39,948 nt of DNA from a virus, in the IMG/VR virus record IMGVR_UViG_3300028557_000085, positions 1 to 39,948 of that record; one strand, written 5' to 3'. Positions 7,882-15,683 of the stretch are shown in pieces. The stretch's first letter is position 1. Every line of letters begins with the position of its first letter. The position numbers were made by a program, and so were the translations under genes. Under the pieces are notes generated by a model. It worked only from the letters and a program-made list of their open reading frames with translations. It was not told where the DNA came from and did not search any database.

Positions 7882-8175
7882 CTACAGCTTCGCCGCCTCG
7901 GCCCTGCGCTGCTCAAGGTCGTCCCACAGCTCCTGCAAGGCATTCAGCTGGCCAGCGGCGTGGGCGACAAAGCCCGGCTCCTTCGCTGTCGCCATGGCGC
8001 TGACCAGCAAAACGGCATCGGCGATGCGGTCTTGGAGGGCGAGCATGACGGCCAGCCACGCAGCCGGCGCCTGCTCCCGCGGGAAGGCCAGCGCGGCGGA
8101 CGTGTCGAAATCCTCGGGGTTTTTATACATGTCCATGACGACATGTTTACGGCGTGTACATATGTTGATCTGCAT
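7882..8175 (-). CDS. small hypothetical protein (up to 97 aa)
   Basis: From ATG 8175 the product is 97 aa; an internal ATG at 8136 (MDMYKNPEDFDTSA) would give 84 aa and is possible. The C-terminal two thirds are helical and Ala/Leu-rich (LQDRIADAVLLVSAMATAKE, then AAGQLNALQELWDDLEQRR), probably a helical hairpin or short coiled coil. There is no signal peptide. It is the last gene of the terminase-proximal cluster before the leader. The function is unknown. Confidence 0.5.
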   Translation of the reverse strand: MQINICTRRKHVVMDMYKNPEDFDTSAALAFPREQAPAAWLAVMLALQDRIADAVLLVSAMATAKEPGFVAHAAGQLNALQELWDDLEQRRAEAAKL

Positions 8176-8208
8176 AGTTTTGGGTTAGTAGTTAAAGTGT
8201 GGCTTGAA

Positions 8209-8418
8209 CTATCGTGAAATTCGTATGCTGCGGAGCAGCTTGTCGGCGTTGATGACAAACGGCGCGCAGTCAATGCAGCACGGCCCCAGCTGCGGATCGC
8301 GGAGCCACTTGGGCGTAAGGGGCTGCTCACAGACCTGGCACAGCGGGTGGCCGCCCGGGGCGACCTTCCGGTCGTCCGGCGGTGGTGGCGGTGGTTGTCT
8401 GCGGTCGAGGGTTGTCAT
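8209..8418 (-). CDS. small cysteine-motif (zinc-finger-like) protein (69 aa)
   Basis: After a proline run (PPPPPPDD) the 69-aa product has CQVCEQPL, then CCIDC, four to five cysteines spaced like a small zinc-binding knuckle. ATG 8418 overlaps the stop of the 67-aa gene as ATGA. Nucleic-acid binding is plausible but unproven. Confidence 0.55.
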   Translation of the reverse strand: MTTLDRRQPPPPPPDDRKVAPGGHPLCQVCEQPLTPKWLRDPQLGPCCIDCAPFVINADKLLRSIRISR

Positions 8419-8618
8419 CGCTTCCCAAAGATTTGCGAGAAGAAATCAGCACCTCCGGATGTCGGCATTGACCGCGCTACGTTGTATCCGTGGTTCCACG
8501 CCTTGTCGTAGACCGCATCGAAAAACTTGCGCATGCTCTTGGGTGTAAAGTGGGGATCTTCCAGCAGGCGCGGGTTTTTGCGCGTTAGCTCGCTCCAAAA
8601 GTATTCCTTGTCGCTCAC
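8415..8618 (-). CDS. small hypothetical protein (67 aa, GTG start)
   Basis: This 67-aa protein starts at GTG 8618 (GTG AGC GAC AAG) and has a charged, helical sequence (SMRKFFDAVYDKAWNHGYNV). It overlaps the next gene by ATGA. Such small conserved proteins beside terminase genes are common in phages. The function is unknown. Confidence 0.55.
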   Translation of the reverse strand: MSDKEYFWSELTRKNPRLLEDPHFTPKSMRKFFDAVYDKAWNHGYNVARSMPTSGGADFFSQIFGKR

Positions 8619-8619
8619 G

Positions 8620-8664
8620 CTACCACTTCACCTTGTCCGCCATCTTGGCTTTGTCGGTTTTCAT
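8620..8664 (-). CDS. possible 14-residue peptide
   Basis: ATG 8664, 3 nt after the terminase stop, opens a 14-codon frame MKTDKAKMADKVKW ending 1 nt before the next GTG start. Tight spacing and the MKT start, common in this genome, are the only support. Confidence 0.25.
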   Translation of the reverse strand: MKTDKAKMADKVKW

Positions 8665-8667
8665 AAT

Positions 8668-10245
8668 TTAGTAGCTGCCGCCTCCGCGGGACTTCATGCT
8701 GCCGCCGTCGATGAACATCGCGTCGGAAAGGCAAATGTAGCGCAGCACGTCGATGGGATCTTTGGTCGGCGCCTTCTTGCCGTCCGCTCCGGTATAGGTC
8801 TGCAGCGCATAGATCGTGTTCTTGCAGTTCTCCGAGATGTAGAGCCGTGGCTGGTTGCGCGCGTCCACCGGCTGGTCCGGATTGTATGACAGCATGTCGT
8901 TAATCATCCCAACACCCTCGTCGATGGAGTCGCCCGGCGTGGCCGTGAAGAACATGTCCAAGGACGCCATCTCATCGATGAGCGTGGTCGGCGCCTCCTT
9001 GCCGAGCGTCTTCGAATGGCCATAGCGGCTGTCCATCCACCGCTCGAAGATGGGCTCGCCGGCCTCAACGCGCAGGATCTCGTCTTTGTAGCGCTCAAGG
9101 CCGAAGCCGAAGTCCTGCATGGCGGGACCGGGGCGGCCGTCCATGCGTTTGCCATCGGGCAGCGCCCACTCGCCGGCGTAGCCAATGCCTTCAATGTATT
9201 CGGTCTGGCTGGGCCACTCGCGGTAGACGATGGTGCGGCCCGCGGGGTCAAAGACGGTCCAGAGCATGAACCAGTTCTTGCCGGACGCCGGATCGACCCA
9301 GTGATAGCGGGTGCCGTTCGGTATTTCTGAATGGCGAATGACGTGCACCTTGGGATTGAACAGCGGAAAGCGGCCGGCGATGGCTTTGGTGGGCACACCG
9401 TAGGCGCGGGTGAGGATTTTCTCCCGGGTCTCAGACTGCAGCTCGCGCTTCATGCGGGACCATCCGGCCCAAGGGTTTGACTGCGTGTGAAAGTAGAGAA
9501 CTGGGCGGCCCTTGGGGTTGATCTGCTCGATGGGCACCTGCTCGTGGCCAATGACCTTGCCGTCTGCGTCTTTCCGCGGGAGAAGCTCGGCGTCGATCTC
9601 CTCCACGTTCTTGGCGCCGTTGAGGTAGTCGGCGACCGTGGGCGACCAGCCCTGCACCGGGGTGAAGGTCACGGCGAGCTTGCCGTTGCGGTCAACGAGG
9701 CGGAACCGGAGGGTTTCCAAAACATCAAGCGGCACCAACTCATCGCACCAGCACGCATCAATCTCGCCGCCTTCAATGGTGGACGGATCTTGGGCGTAAT
9801 TGCGGAAGATGCAGACCGCCTGGTTGGGCGCGACAAACTTGGCCTCGGTAAAACCGCCCTTAACGCTGTAGGTGATGTTGGTGACCTGTCCCTTGCGCGC
9901 ATTACGCCACTCCGGCGGCATGTACTTCCAGATTCGGGGCTGCTGCAACTCGATGGAGTTTGGCGCCGTGGTTTGGAAGCACCAGACGACCGATCCGGGC
10001 TTGGAATACATGGTCTTGATGACTTCTTTCGCCGCCCATTCGGTTTTGCCGCTGCGATTTCCGCCCATGACAAGCAACTCGCGGTGTTTTTCCAGTAGTT
10101 CGGACGCGCGGCGCCACACGGGAGGGATGAAACCGTGACGGAATGGGTCATTGGACTCGCGGGCGATTAATTCCTCGCGCTTTTTGAGGTACGCCCAGCC
10201 CTCCTCGGCTCCTAATGAAGCGAGATAGTCATAGTCAACCTGCAT
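8668..10245 (-). CDS. terminase large subunit (525 aa)
   Basis: This is the ATP-driven DNA-packaging motor and nuclease. Walker A is GGNRSGKTE (residues 61-69), Walker B is IDACWCDE, and a coupling-type motif KLAVTFTPVQGW follows. The C-terminal RNase H-like nuclease has acidic residues in HWVDPASGKNWF, MQDFGFG and RWMDSRYG. The start chosen is ATG 10245 (MQVDYDYLASLG) because longer versions would overlap the 90-aa gene upstream in a poor-quality segment; a TTG about 14 codons earlier is possible. The length is normal for the family. The small subunit is not obvious nearby. Confidence 0.9.
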   Translation of the reverse strand: MQVDYDYLASLGAEEGWAYLKKREELIARESNDPFRHGFIPPVWRRASELLEKHRELLVMGGNRSGKTEWAAKEVIKTMYSKPGSVVWCFQTTAPNSIELQQPRIWKYMPPEWRNARKGQVTNITYSVKGGFTEAKFVAPNQAVCIFRNYAQDPSTIEGGEIDACWCDELVPLDVLETLRFRLVDRNGKLAVTFTPVQGWSPTVADYLNGAKNVEEIDAELLPRKDADGKVIGHEQVPIEQINPKGRPVLYFHTQSNPWAGWSRMKRELQSETREKILTRAYGVPTKAIAGRFPLFNPKVHVIRHSEIPNGTRYHWVDPASGKNWFMLWTVFDPAGRTIVYREWPSQTEYIEGIGYAGEWALPDGKRMDGRPGPAMQDFGFGLERYKDEILRVEAGEPIFERWMDSRYGHSKTLGKEAPTTLIDEMASLDMFFTATPGDSIDEGVGMINDMLSYNPDQPVDARNQPRLYISENCKNTIYALQTYTGADGKKAPTKDPIDVLRYICLSDAMFIDGGSMKSRGGGSY

Positions 10246-10298
10246 CACGGGATGCGGAGCTGGCGTAAAGCGGGATTGGTGGGCGTTTTCCAAAGTAA

Positions 10299-10571
10299 TT
10301 AGGACGCCGAGCCGGTGCCCTGCGCCGGGCCAGCTTCCCCAAGCTGTTGTTGAGCCGTCTCGGCGTCCCAAGGTTGCTTCCCAACGATGTCCATCGTCGG
10401 GTTTTCTAAAACTGTCACTTGATCCGACCGGAAGTGCCGGATCTTGCCGCCGTCCTCGAGGACAACGGCGAAAATGTCATTCGACAGCGGGCCGCCAGAC
10501 TCAACGTAGAGCAGGCTGCCGTAGCCGACCGGTGTCTCCACTGGGACAATGCGCTGGAATTCGTGGATCAT
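10299..10571 (-). CDS. hypothetical protein upstream of terminase (90 aa)
   Basis: The start chosen is ATG 10571 (MIHEFQRIVPVETPVGYGSL), preceded by an A/T-rich leader ATTTTTA; an in-frame start at 10643 would add a low-quality segment over a CACACCACAT repeat. The first 60 residues look like a small beta domain (SLLYVESGGPLSNDIFAVVL, then KIRHFRSDQVTVL), followed by a Gln/Ala/Gly tail. It ends 53 nt before the terminase start. The function is unknown. Confidence 0.55.
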   Translation of the reverse strand: MIHEFQRIVPVETPVGYGSLLYVESGGPLSNDIFAVVLEDGGKIRHFRSDQVTVLENPTMDIVGKQPWDAETAQQQLGEAGPAQGTGSAS

Positions 10572-10689
10572 TAAAAATGTGACGGCGCGGAGGTTCGCTG
10601 CAGGCGCCTCCGCTCGCTCACACCACATGCTCTCGGCCGCCACACCACATCGCAGGCCGCTGCAGAGCGTTTGATGCCGTCAGATAAAT

Positions 10690-10845
10690 TCATCGGCGCG
10701 CTTTCTTCGCTGCCATTTCGGCACACAGAGCGTCGGCCTTTTTCTTGGCCGACTTGGCGACCATCGTGGCGCGCAGACCCTTGAGACGCATGATCTCGTT
10801 GTCGATGGCCTCAATCTCGGGTGTCATCGTTTTATATTTTTCCAT
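10690..10845 (-). CDS. small basic helical protein (51 aa)
   Basis: This 51-aa product (MEKYKTMTPEIEAIDNEIMR...) is a single long charged helix or coiled coil ending Lys/Ala/Arg-rich. It starts 4 nt after the upstream membrane-protein gene ends. A longer in-frame start would run over that gene and is rejected. The function is unknown. Confidence 0.5.
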   Translation of the reverse strand: MEKYKTMTPEIEAIDNEIMRLKGLRATMVAKSAKKKADALCAEMAAKKARR

Positions 10846-10849
10846 AAAG

Positions 10850-11005
10850 TCAGGGTTGGCCGGCGACGCAAATATAAAGGAATCCGAAATTCGCGAAGCT
10901 GTAGCCAAGGAAGGCGACGGAAAGACCGACGTTGCCCTCGCGGTAGAAGCCGGCGGCCGTCACCAGGTAACAGACGGTCGTGATGAGGAGGGGCGTGAAG
11001 GTCAT
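10850..11005 (-). CDS. small two-helix membrane protein (51 aa)
   Basis: From ATG 11005 (MTFTPLLITTVCYLVTAAGF) the product has two hydrophobic segments (about residues 4-18 and 29-48) split by REGNVG. ATG overlaps the stop of the zinc-ribbon gene as ATGA. Its place among packaging and replication genes argues against holin as first choice, but it cannot be excluded. Confidence 0.6.
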   Translation of the reverse strand: MTFTPLLITTVCYLVTAAGFYREGNVGLSVAFLGYSFANFGFLYICVAGQP

Positions 11006-11259
11006 TGGTCCCATCCTTCCCGCAGGTGCCCAAAGTCTCGCGGCTCCGTAACCTCGATGCCGCCGGTGCCGCACACGCCGCACCGCCCGATATGGTAGGT
11101 GGCCACGGACCTGCCCTCGGGGCGCTTGCCGTGCAGACGGCCGCACCGATTGCATATCCAGTCGGGATACTGTTTGGGTTTCATCATAAAAATTCCGTCC
11201 CAGTTGCGGCGAAAGAGGGTGCCATTCACCGCACGCGGGGTATCGCCTTTGCCGCTCAT
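11002..11259 (-). CDS. zinc-ribbon protein (85 aa)
   Basis: This 85-aa protein has two Cys pairs, CNRCGRLHG and CGVCG, about 25 residues apart, with WICNRCG...KRPEGRSVATYHIG between them and a VTEPRDFG tail. This pattern is common in small phage proteins of unknown role and fits a zinc ribbon. Both ends overlap neighbours by ATGA, indicating coupled translation. Confidence 0.65.
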   Translation of the reverse strand: MSGKGDTPRAVNGTLFRRNWDGIFMMKPKQYPDWICNRCGRLHGKRPEGRSVATYHIGRCGVCGTGGIEVTEPRDFGHLREGWDQ

Positions 11260-11501
11260 TTCTTTACGTCCTCCCAGAATACCTGCCGGTAGTGCTCCTC
11301 GATTTTCGCCACGTTCTCCAAGGCACCGGGCTCGGCAACGATGCTTTTAAGATCCCAAGACATAGGCATGTGCTTGAGACGGTTGCGGGCTTCGCGGCGG
11401 ACCTCGCTGGGCACCCGCTTGATCTTACCGGGCACGCACAGCTCCGACAGGAAGTGTCGGGCTTGCGCGATGGCTCGGGCTTGTTCAAGCGGGGTGCTCA
11501 T
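11256..11501 (-). CDS. BPSL0761-like small protein (81 aa)
   Basis: The start at ATG 11501 (MSTPLEQARAIAQARHFL) is fixed by an ATGA overlap with the HExxH gene. The helical core with RHFLSEL, then VRREARNRLKHMP resembles the small BPSL0761 family found in phages and proteobacteria, whose function is not known. It overlaps the zinc-ribbon gene downstream by ATGA. Confidence 0.55.
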   Translation of the reverse strand: MSTPLEQARAIAQARHFLSELCVPGKIKRVPSEVRREARNRLKHMPMSWDLKSIVAEPGALENVAKIEEHYRQVFWEDVKK

Positions 11502-11869
11502 GGTTGGTTTTTCGGTTTCTTGTTGAGGCGAAGCCACGCTTCGCGGAAAAGGTATTGCTGGATATAAGCGCCGGTCTCTTCGTCGTTGCTCTCGATGTGA
11601 CGGAGGACGTGGGCCGTGACGTGGTAGAGTTCATGCACAAGCGAGCCGATGTCTGTGGCGTCCTCGATCCAGACAACGGCGTGCGAGTTGAAGCACATGG
11701 CCCAGGCGGCGTCGCCTTCGTCCGGGGCGTTCTCCGGATCGTTGGGGTCAAGCTGAAGAAGCGCCACGCACCGCCGCAACGCCGTGCTCTGAGGGGTGCC
11801 GCAAAAGAACTCAACGGCTAGGCCGAAAGTCTGTTCGCGCACGGTGAAGCGGCGGGCGAGGCGTTTCAT
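11498..11869 (-). CDS. putative metallopeptidase-like protein with HELYH motif (123 aa)
   Basis: From ATG 11869 (MKRLARRFTVREQTFG) the product is 123 aa. Residues around SLVHELYHVTAHVLRHIE contain HExxH, the zinc-protease signature; the later ETGAYIQQYLFREAW helix could supply the third ligand (Glu). A strand FNSHAVVWIED precedes it, the order seen in minimal zincin-like proteins. It starts 1 nt after the nuclease stop and overlaps the next gene by ATGA. A catalytic role is inference. Confidence 0.55.
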   Translation of the reverse strand: MKRLARRFTVREQTFGLAVEFFCGTPQSTALRRCVALLQLDPNDPENAPDEGDAAWAMCFNSHAVVWIEDATDIGSLVHELYHVTAHVLRHIESNDEETGAYIQQYLFREAWLRLNKKPKNQP

Positions 11870-11870
11870 G

Positions 11871-12629
11871 CTAGGCGGCTTTCTTGAGGCGCGAGTTTGC
11901 GTAGTGCAGGAACAACCGCGCCTTGAAGACTTCCCAGTACGGCTCGGCGCTGAACATCCAGGCGATCTCAAAGTCATCTGGGCTCTCCTTGCCGATGCGG
12001 ACGATGCCGCGCCGCTGGATCTTCATGTCGGGCCGGTTCTCGTTCCACAGTTGCTCGTAGCCGGCGAGCTGCACCTTGTGGGCGCCCACGATGGCTTTGC
12101 TCGTCTTCCAGTCAAGAAGGACGATCTTGCCGTCGCGGTCGCGGCTCGGGGCGTCAATGGTGCCGCCGAAGAGGTAATCCTCGGAGACCAGCTGGACCTC
12201 GGGCTCAATGACCGTGAAGCCCTCCGCGTCCCACCACTTGCGGAAGTTGCCGAAGGCGATGTTGGCCTTCTCAATGTCCGCCGCGGAGAACTCGGCGAGG
12301 TCGGGTTCGTGATTGTGCAGGAAGCACTCGATCATGAAGTGGGCGGCCGTGCCGATGTCGGCCGCCTTGTCGCGGACCTTCCGGTAGTCTTGGCCTTCCA
12401 TGCCGAGCTTCCATGCCCAATGGATCAGCCCGCTGGTGTCCTCGCCAATCTTGGCGATGGTTGAGGCACCAGGAACGTCGGTGCCGTCTTTCAACGGATA
12501 CTTCTGGTGAGCGCGGGTCTTCTCAAGGCGGACGATTTTGCGTCCGTCCTCGGTGAAGCGGTCGGGCTCGGCGGGTTTAACCGCCTTGGCCTTGCGCGGA
12601 GCTGCCTTGCGTGGTGTTTTGGCAGGCAT
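11871..12629 (-). CDS. RecB/Cas4-like PD-(D/E)XK nuclease (252 aa)
   Basis: A Lys/Ala/Pro-rich N-terminus (about 1-30) precedes a nuclease core. This has VPGASTIAKIG, then GTAAHFMIECFL (the RecB-type GxxxH helix), EPEVQLVS, FGGTIDAPS and IVLLDWKTSK (catalytic D and ExK-like DWK), and a QLAGYEQLW helix. This matches phage exonucleases that act in recombination or DNA-end processing. It sits directly downstream of the SSB and resolvase genes, as in recombination modules. The C-terminus SRLKKAA has no extra domain. The fold assignment is strong; the precise role is not known. Confidence 0.8.
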   Translation of the reverse strand: MPAKTPRKAAPRKAKAVKPAEPDRFTEDGRKIVRLEKTRAHQKYPLKDGTDVPGASTIAKIGEDTSGLIHWAWKLGMEGQDYRKVRDKAADIGTAAHFMIECFLHNHEPDLAEFSAADIEKANIAFGNFRKWWDAEGFTVIEPEVQLVSEDYLFGGTIDAPSRDRDGKIVLLDWKTSKAIVGAHKVQLAGYEQLWNENRPDMKIQRRGIVRIGKESPDDFEIAWMFSAEPYWEVFKARLFLHYANSRLKKAA

Positions 12630-12634
12630 AGCGG

Positions 12635-13207
12635 TTACCAGCTGATCTCTTGGTCGTCGGTGCCGGTCTTGGTCGCGGGGGCTTTAGCCTCGCTCACGTC
12701 AAAGCCGTAGGCTTGCGCGCTGCCGCCGTCGCCCCAGGTGACGAGGTCGAGGACTTGGACCGCCTTCGGCTGCAGGGTGATGCCAGCGCCGAGGGACGCG
12801 GTGTACCAGCAGTAGGGAACTACGGCGACTTTGATTTTGGACCCGCCGCCGATGTTGTCGGTGATGGGCTGGCCGTCTGATCCGAAGAGCTTCGGCTGGC
12901 GGCTGAAGGTTTCGCCCTCCTTGTTCTTGCCCATGGCCTTGACCTTGAGCTTGAGCTGGGTCATGCCGTCGTTGTCTTCCCACGGCGCAGCATGGAGCTT
13001 GAGCTTGTCCTTCTTCAGTTCGCGCTTCTTGTCGTCGAGGAACTCGGCGAAGAGGGCTTCGATTTGTTTGATGAACGGCTCGGCGTCCTCGGAGGACATT
13101 TCGAGGTTCACTTTGTAGACGCCAATCTCGTCAAACTTGGTGTCGGCGCGATTGAGGCTGGGATAGCGGGCGATGCCCACGGGTGTCGTGATGGTTTTTG
13201 TTGCCAT
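12635..13207 (-). CDS. single-stranded DNA-binding protein, T7 gp2.5-like (190 aa)
   Basis: This protein coats single-stranded DNA and coordinates replication and recombination. The start (TPVGIARYPSLNRADTKFD), GVYKVNLEM, the middle LKLKVKAMGKNKEGETFSR and the signature IGGGSKIKVAVVPYCWYT with LQPKAVQVLDLVTWGDGG follow the T7 gp2.5 order. The C-terminus is acidic and ends in an aromatic residue (TDDQEISW), the protein-interaction tail typical of SSBs. The start is preceded by AAATAACATC rather than a Shine-Dalgarno. It lies between resolvase and RecB-like nuclease genes. Confidence 0.8.
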   Translation of the reverse strand: MATKTITTPVGIARYPSLNRADTKFDEIGVYKVNLEMSSEDAEPFIKQIEALFAEFLDDKKRELKKDKLKLHAAPWEDNDGMTQLKLKVKAMGKNKEGETFSRQPKLFGSDGQPITDNIGGGSKIKVAVVPYCWYTASLGAGITLQPKAVQVLDLVTWGDGGSAQAYGFDVSEAKAPATKTGTDDQEISW

Positions 13208-13211
13208 GATG

Positions 13212-13571
13212 TTATTTGGTTTGTGGTTGTGTTGTTGTTGGTACTAAGAAATCGGAGCGTCGAAGAATGGTGAGGAAGTCGGCCGCGCGGAGGGTGATGA
13301 GCCAGTCCTCGCCGGTGCGCTTGTGGGCAACGACCGGGAACAACTTGTCCTTGGCGTCGCGGATGGCCTGGGCGATCCAGTCTTTGACCTTGGTGACTTG
13401 GCAAAACTTGACCTCCCAGTGGATGTCCGGCAGGCAGGGGCAGACGACATCGGGGGAATCGCCGAGGCCCGAGAACTGCTGGCCGCGGCGGATGCCGGAG
13501 TCGCCGAATGCTTCGCGTAGTTGGTCGCGCCACATGCGTTCTCCGCGGGCTCCTTTTGCGCGGGAGTTCAT
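13212..13571 (-). CDS. Holliday-junction-resolvase-like nuclease (119 aa)
   Basis: The sequence SRAKGARGERMWRDQL, RRGQQFSG, DSPDVV and IHWEVKFCQ carries the E, D and ExK acidic/lysine set of small PD-(D/E)XK resolvases common in phages; VVAHKRTGEDWLITL follows as the core's last strands. It would cut branched intermediates before packaging. The start overlaps the helicase stop by ATGA, linking it to replication. The length (119 aa) is normal. Confidence 0.75.
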   Translation of the reverse strand: MNSRAKGARGERMWRDQLREAFGDSGIRRGQQFSGLGDSPDVVCPCLPDIHWEVKFCQVTKVKDWIAQAIRDAKDKLFPVVAHKRTGEDWLITLRAADFLTILRRSDFLVPTTTQPQTK

Positions 13572-14956
13572 TTGTAGAAGACCTCCTGCACTTGGCGCGA
13601 TGGTGCGTAGACGGAGTCGCCGCCGTCTGTGGTGCGGCCCCCGAGGGCGGCGTCTTGAAAGCGCGTGAGGCGCGGACGCCAGATCAGATTGACCTTGCCG
13701 GTGGCGCCGGCCCGATGTTTCGCAATGTGCAACTCGGCGTCTTGGGGATCGGGCTCAGTTTCTTGGTCCGCGGCGTAATACGCGGGGCGGTGGAGGAGAA
13801 GCACCAGGTCGGCGTCCTGCTCGATGCTGCCGGACTCCCGGAGGTCGGACATCTTGGGGCGATTATCGCTGCGGTCTTCGCTCTTGCGGTTGACTTGCGC
13901 GGCGGCGATGACCGGGACGCCCAACTCCATGGCCATGGCTTTGAGGCCGCGGGAGACGAAGCCGACCTCGTTCTCGCGGCTTTGGGCGCCGACATGCGAG
14001 ACGAGCTGCAGGTAGTCAACGAAGATGGCTTTGACGCCCCAGCGGCGGACGGCCAAGCGGGCACGGCCGCGGATGTCGAGCATGGTTAAGCCTCCGCGGT
14101 CATCCACGTATAAGGGCTCGCTGGCGAACTGGTCGGCGGCCTCGGTGATGCGGAGCTTCGATGCGTGGTCGAGGAAGCCGTTGCGAATGACTTCAATGTT
14201 GGTCTCCGCGCGCCCGAGGACGACGCGGCAGCCCAGTTCGTTGGCGGGCATCTCAAGGCTGAAATAGAGGGCAGGTACGCCGCGGCGGGCCATGTTTTCG
14301 CACATGTTGAGCATGAACGCGGATTTGCCCATCGCGGGACGGCCGGCGATGATGGTGAGCTGGCCTGGGCGCAGACCGCCGGTCATGAAATCGAAGGCTT
14401 TGAACCCGGTTTCAACGCCGAGCTTCTGCCCCGGGGTCATGAGTTTTTCCAACTCGTCAAGCAAGCCAGGCACGATGGCGCTGGCGGGGCGCATGCTGTC
14501 CGTGGATTGCCCGAGGGAGAGCGACAAGACGGACTCTCCGGCGTCCTGCAGCACGTCGTCGGCGGGTTGGGAAAGGTCACTGGCGGCAGACTGCAGGCGG
14601 CCGGCGGCAGTAAGGATCGCGCGGCGGGCGCGGAGGTCGCGGAGGGTCTGCACATGGTACTCCACTGCGGCGGGACCGCCGGCGGTGTGCGAGACCATGT
14701 CGGTGACGGCGCCGGCACCGCCGACAAACTCAAGGCGGTCGTGGCTGGCGAGCACCTGCGTGACGGCCACAATGTTCGGCACGCCGCCAGCCGCGCGGAT
14801 GTCGCGGATGACGCCGAAGACCTGCGCGTTGGCGGGGGTGAAGAAAAGGTCGGCGTTCAGACCGGCGATCTCGTCGATCATGTTGGGCTCGCTCATCAAA
14901 GCGCCCAGGACGGCGGATTCGACCTCGGGGGAGTTTGGTGTGACTTGCTTTTTCAT
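13568..14956 (-). CDS. replicative DNA helicase, DnaB-like (462 aa)
   Basis: This hexameric 5'-3' helicase opens the fork. The N-terminal domain (MKKQVTPNSPEVESAVLGAL to about residue 105) is DnaB_N. The RecA-like domain has AGRPAMGKSAFML (Walker A), LYFSLEMP, FVDYLQLVSH (Walker B) and DLRESGSIEQDADLVLLLHR. The length matches bacterial DnaB. With no phage polymerase or primase seen, it probably recruits the host replisome. A GGAGG lies 15 nt before ATG 14956, inside the tiny upstream gene. It is in one coupled run with resolvase and SSB. Confidence 0.92.
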   Translation of the reverse strand: MKKQVTPNSPEVESAVLGALMSEPNMIDEIAGLNADLFFTPANAQVFGVIRDIRAAGGVPNIVAVTQVLASHDRLEFVGGAGAVTDMVSHTAGGPAAVEYHVQTLRDLRARRAILTAAGRLQSAASDLSQPADDVLQDAGESVLSLSLGQSTDSMRPASAIVPGLLDELEKLMTPGQKLGVETGFKAFDFMTGGLRPGQLTIIAGRPAMGKSAFMLNMCENMARRGVPALYFSLEMPANELGCRVVLGRAETNIEVIRNGFLDHASKLRITEAADQFASEPLYVDDRGGLTMLDIRGRARLAVRRWGVKAIFVDYLQLVSHVGAQSRENEVGFVSRGLKAMAMELGVPVIAAAQVNRKSEDRSDNRPKMSDLRESGSIEQDADLVLLLHRPAYYAADQETEPDPQDAELHIAKHRAGATGKVNLIWRPRLTRFQDAALGGRTTDGGDSVYAPSRQVQEVFYK

Positions 14957-14957
14957 G

Positions 14958-15050
14958 TTAGGCTGCGCCTCCGTCGTTATTTTCCAAGATCGCTATGACA
15001 ATCATGGCCAGCACAATCAGCAGCAGGTAGGTTGTCAGCAGTGCGTTCAT
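14958..15050 (-). CDS. tiny membrane protein (30 aa) overlapping the next gene
   Basis: ATG 15050 opens MNALLTTYLLLIVLAMIVIA, a single hydrophobic helix, then LENNDGGAA and TAA 1 nt before the helicase ATG. It overlaps the end of the 71-85-aa gene in another frame. A clear transmembrane segment and exact spacing to the helicase support it. The function is unknown. Confidence 0.5.
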   Translation of the reverse strand: MNALLTTYLLLIVLAMIVIAILENNDGGAA

Positions 15051-15234
15051 CGCGTTTCCTCCGCAGCTCTGCGCGGCGCTTCAACCAGCGCTCGCACGCG
15101 GCGTCCACTATGGGGATGCTTTCTTCGGTGAATGGGTCGAGCCATAGGTGTGGTGCGGTTTCCGGTTGTGGTAGGTCGGCGAATTTTTCCATGGCACTAA
15201 AGGGACTGCGTGTGGTGTGCCGCGGTGTGTCCAT
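14977..15234 (-). CDS. small hypothetical protein (85 aa; 71 aa from an internal start)
   Basis: ATG 15234 gives 85 aa; ATG 15192 (MEKFADLPQPETAPHLWLD) gives 71 aa and starts the better-looking part. The body is charged and helical (CERWLKRRAELRRKRDER). The 3' end shares about 75 nt with the tiny membrane gene. The function is unknown. Confidence 0.5.
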   Translation of the reverse strand: MDTPRHTTRSPFSAMEKFADLPQPETAPHLWLDPFTEESIPIVDAACERWLKRRAELRRKRDERTADNLPAADCAGHDCHSDLGK

Positions 15235-15255
15235 GAGTGTCCCAAACCGTCCACG

Positions 15256-15489
15256 TCATGGCAAGAGTTTTTCTGCGGGCAGATCAAGATTTTCCGGGTC
15301 GGTCACGAGCAGGGCTTCGTGCTTCTCTTGGGCGGCCGCGGGGGTCAGCGCGGCGCAGCCTTGGAGGGCTTGCCGGAGCAGCCGGCGATGGCTCTTGAGG
15401 TCGGCGATCTTGGATTCCAAATCGCGGATCTTGATGGACTGAATGCTGGACTCCGCCTGGGCGGGGCCGAAGTTGATTTGGCCGAGCAT
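15256..15489 (-). CDS. small coiled-coil protein (77 aa)
   Basis: The 77-aa product from ATG 15489 (MLGQINFGPAQAE...) has a coiled-coil-like helix (IKIRDLESKIADLKSHRRLL) and a Pro/Leu-rich tail. ATG overlaps the upstream stop as TAATG. No family is recognised. Confidence 0.55.
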   Translation of the reverse strand: MLGQINFGPAQAESSIQSIKIRDLESKIADLKSHRRLLRQALQGCAALTPAAAQEKHEALLVTDPENLDLPAEKLLP

Positions 15490-15683
15490 TACGCGGCCCT
15501 CCTGCGCTTCTCCGTCGCTCCGTGGCCGTAGAGCCAGGCGGACTTGCGGAAGGTCGGCTCGGTGATGATGCCGCGGGAGGCCAAGAAGCGGTCGCAGGCT
15601 GCGTGGACTTCGAGGTGGCGTATGTAGGGGCAGCCCGGGGTGCCGTCTTCGATGACCTCCGTCTTGCCGTTTTTGGTCATCAT
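15489..15683 (-). CDS. small hypothetical protein (64 aa)
   Basis: The sequence MMTKNGKTEVIEDGTPGCPY with HLEVHAACDRFLASRGI, TFRKSAWLYGHG and a basic RRRAA end suggests a small DNA-associated helical protein. It is coupled at both ends (ATGA upstream, TAATG downstream). The function is unknown. Confidence 0.55.
   Translation of the reverse strand: MMTKNGKTEVIEDGTPGCPYIRHLEVHAACDRFLASRGIITEPTFRKSAWLYGHGATEKRRRAA

Noticed and set aside
10299-10643. Longer 114-residue start for the gene before the terminase
   Set aside because: The extra N-terminus covers a CACACCACAT repeat with unlikely composition; ATG 10571 has the A/T-rich leader seen before other genes.
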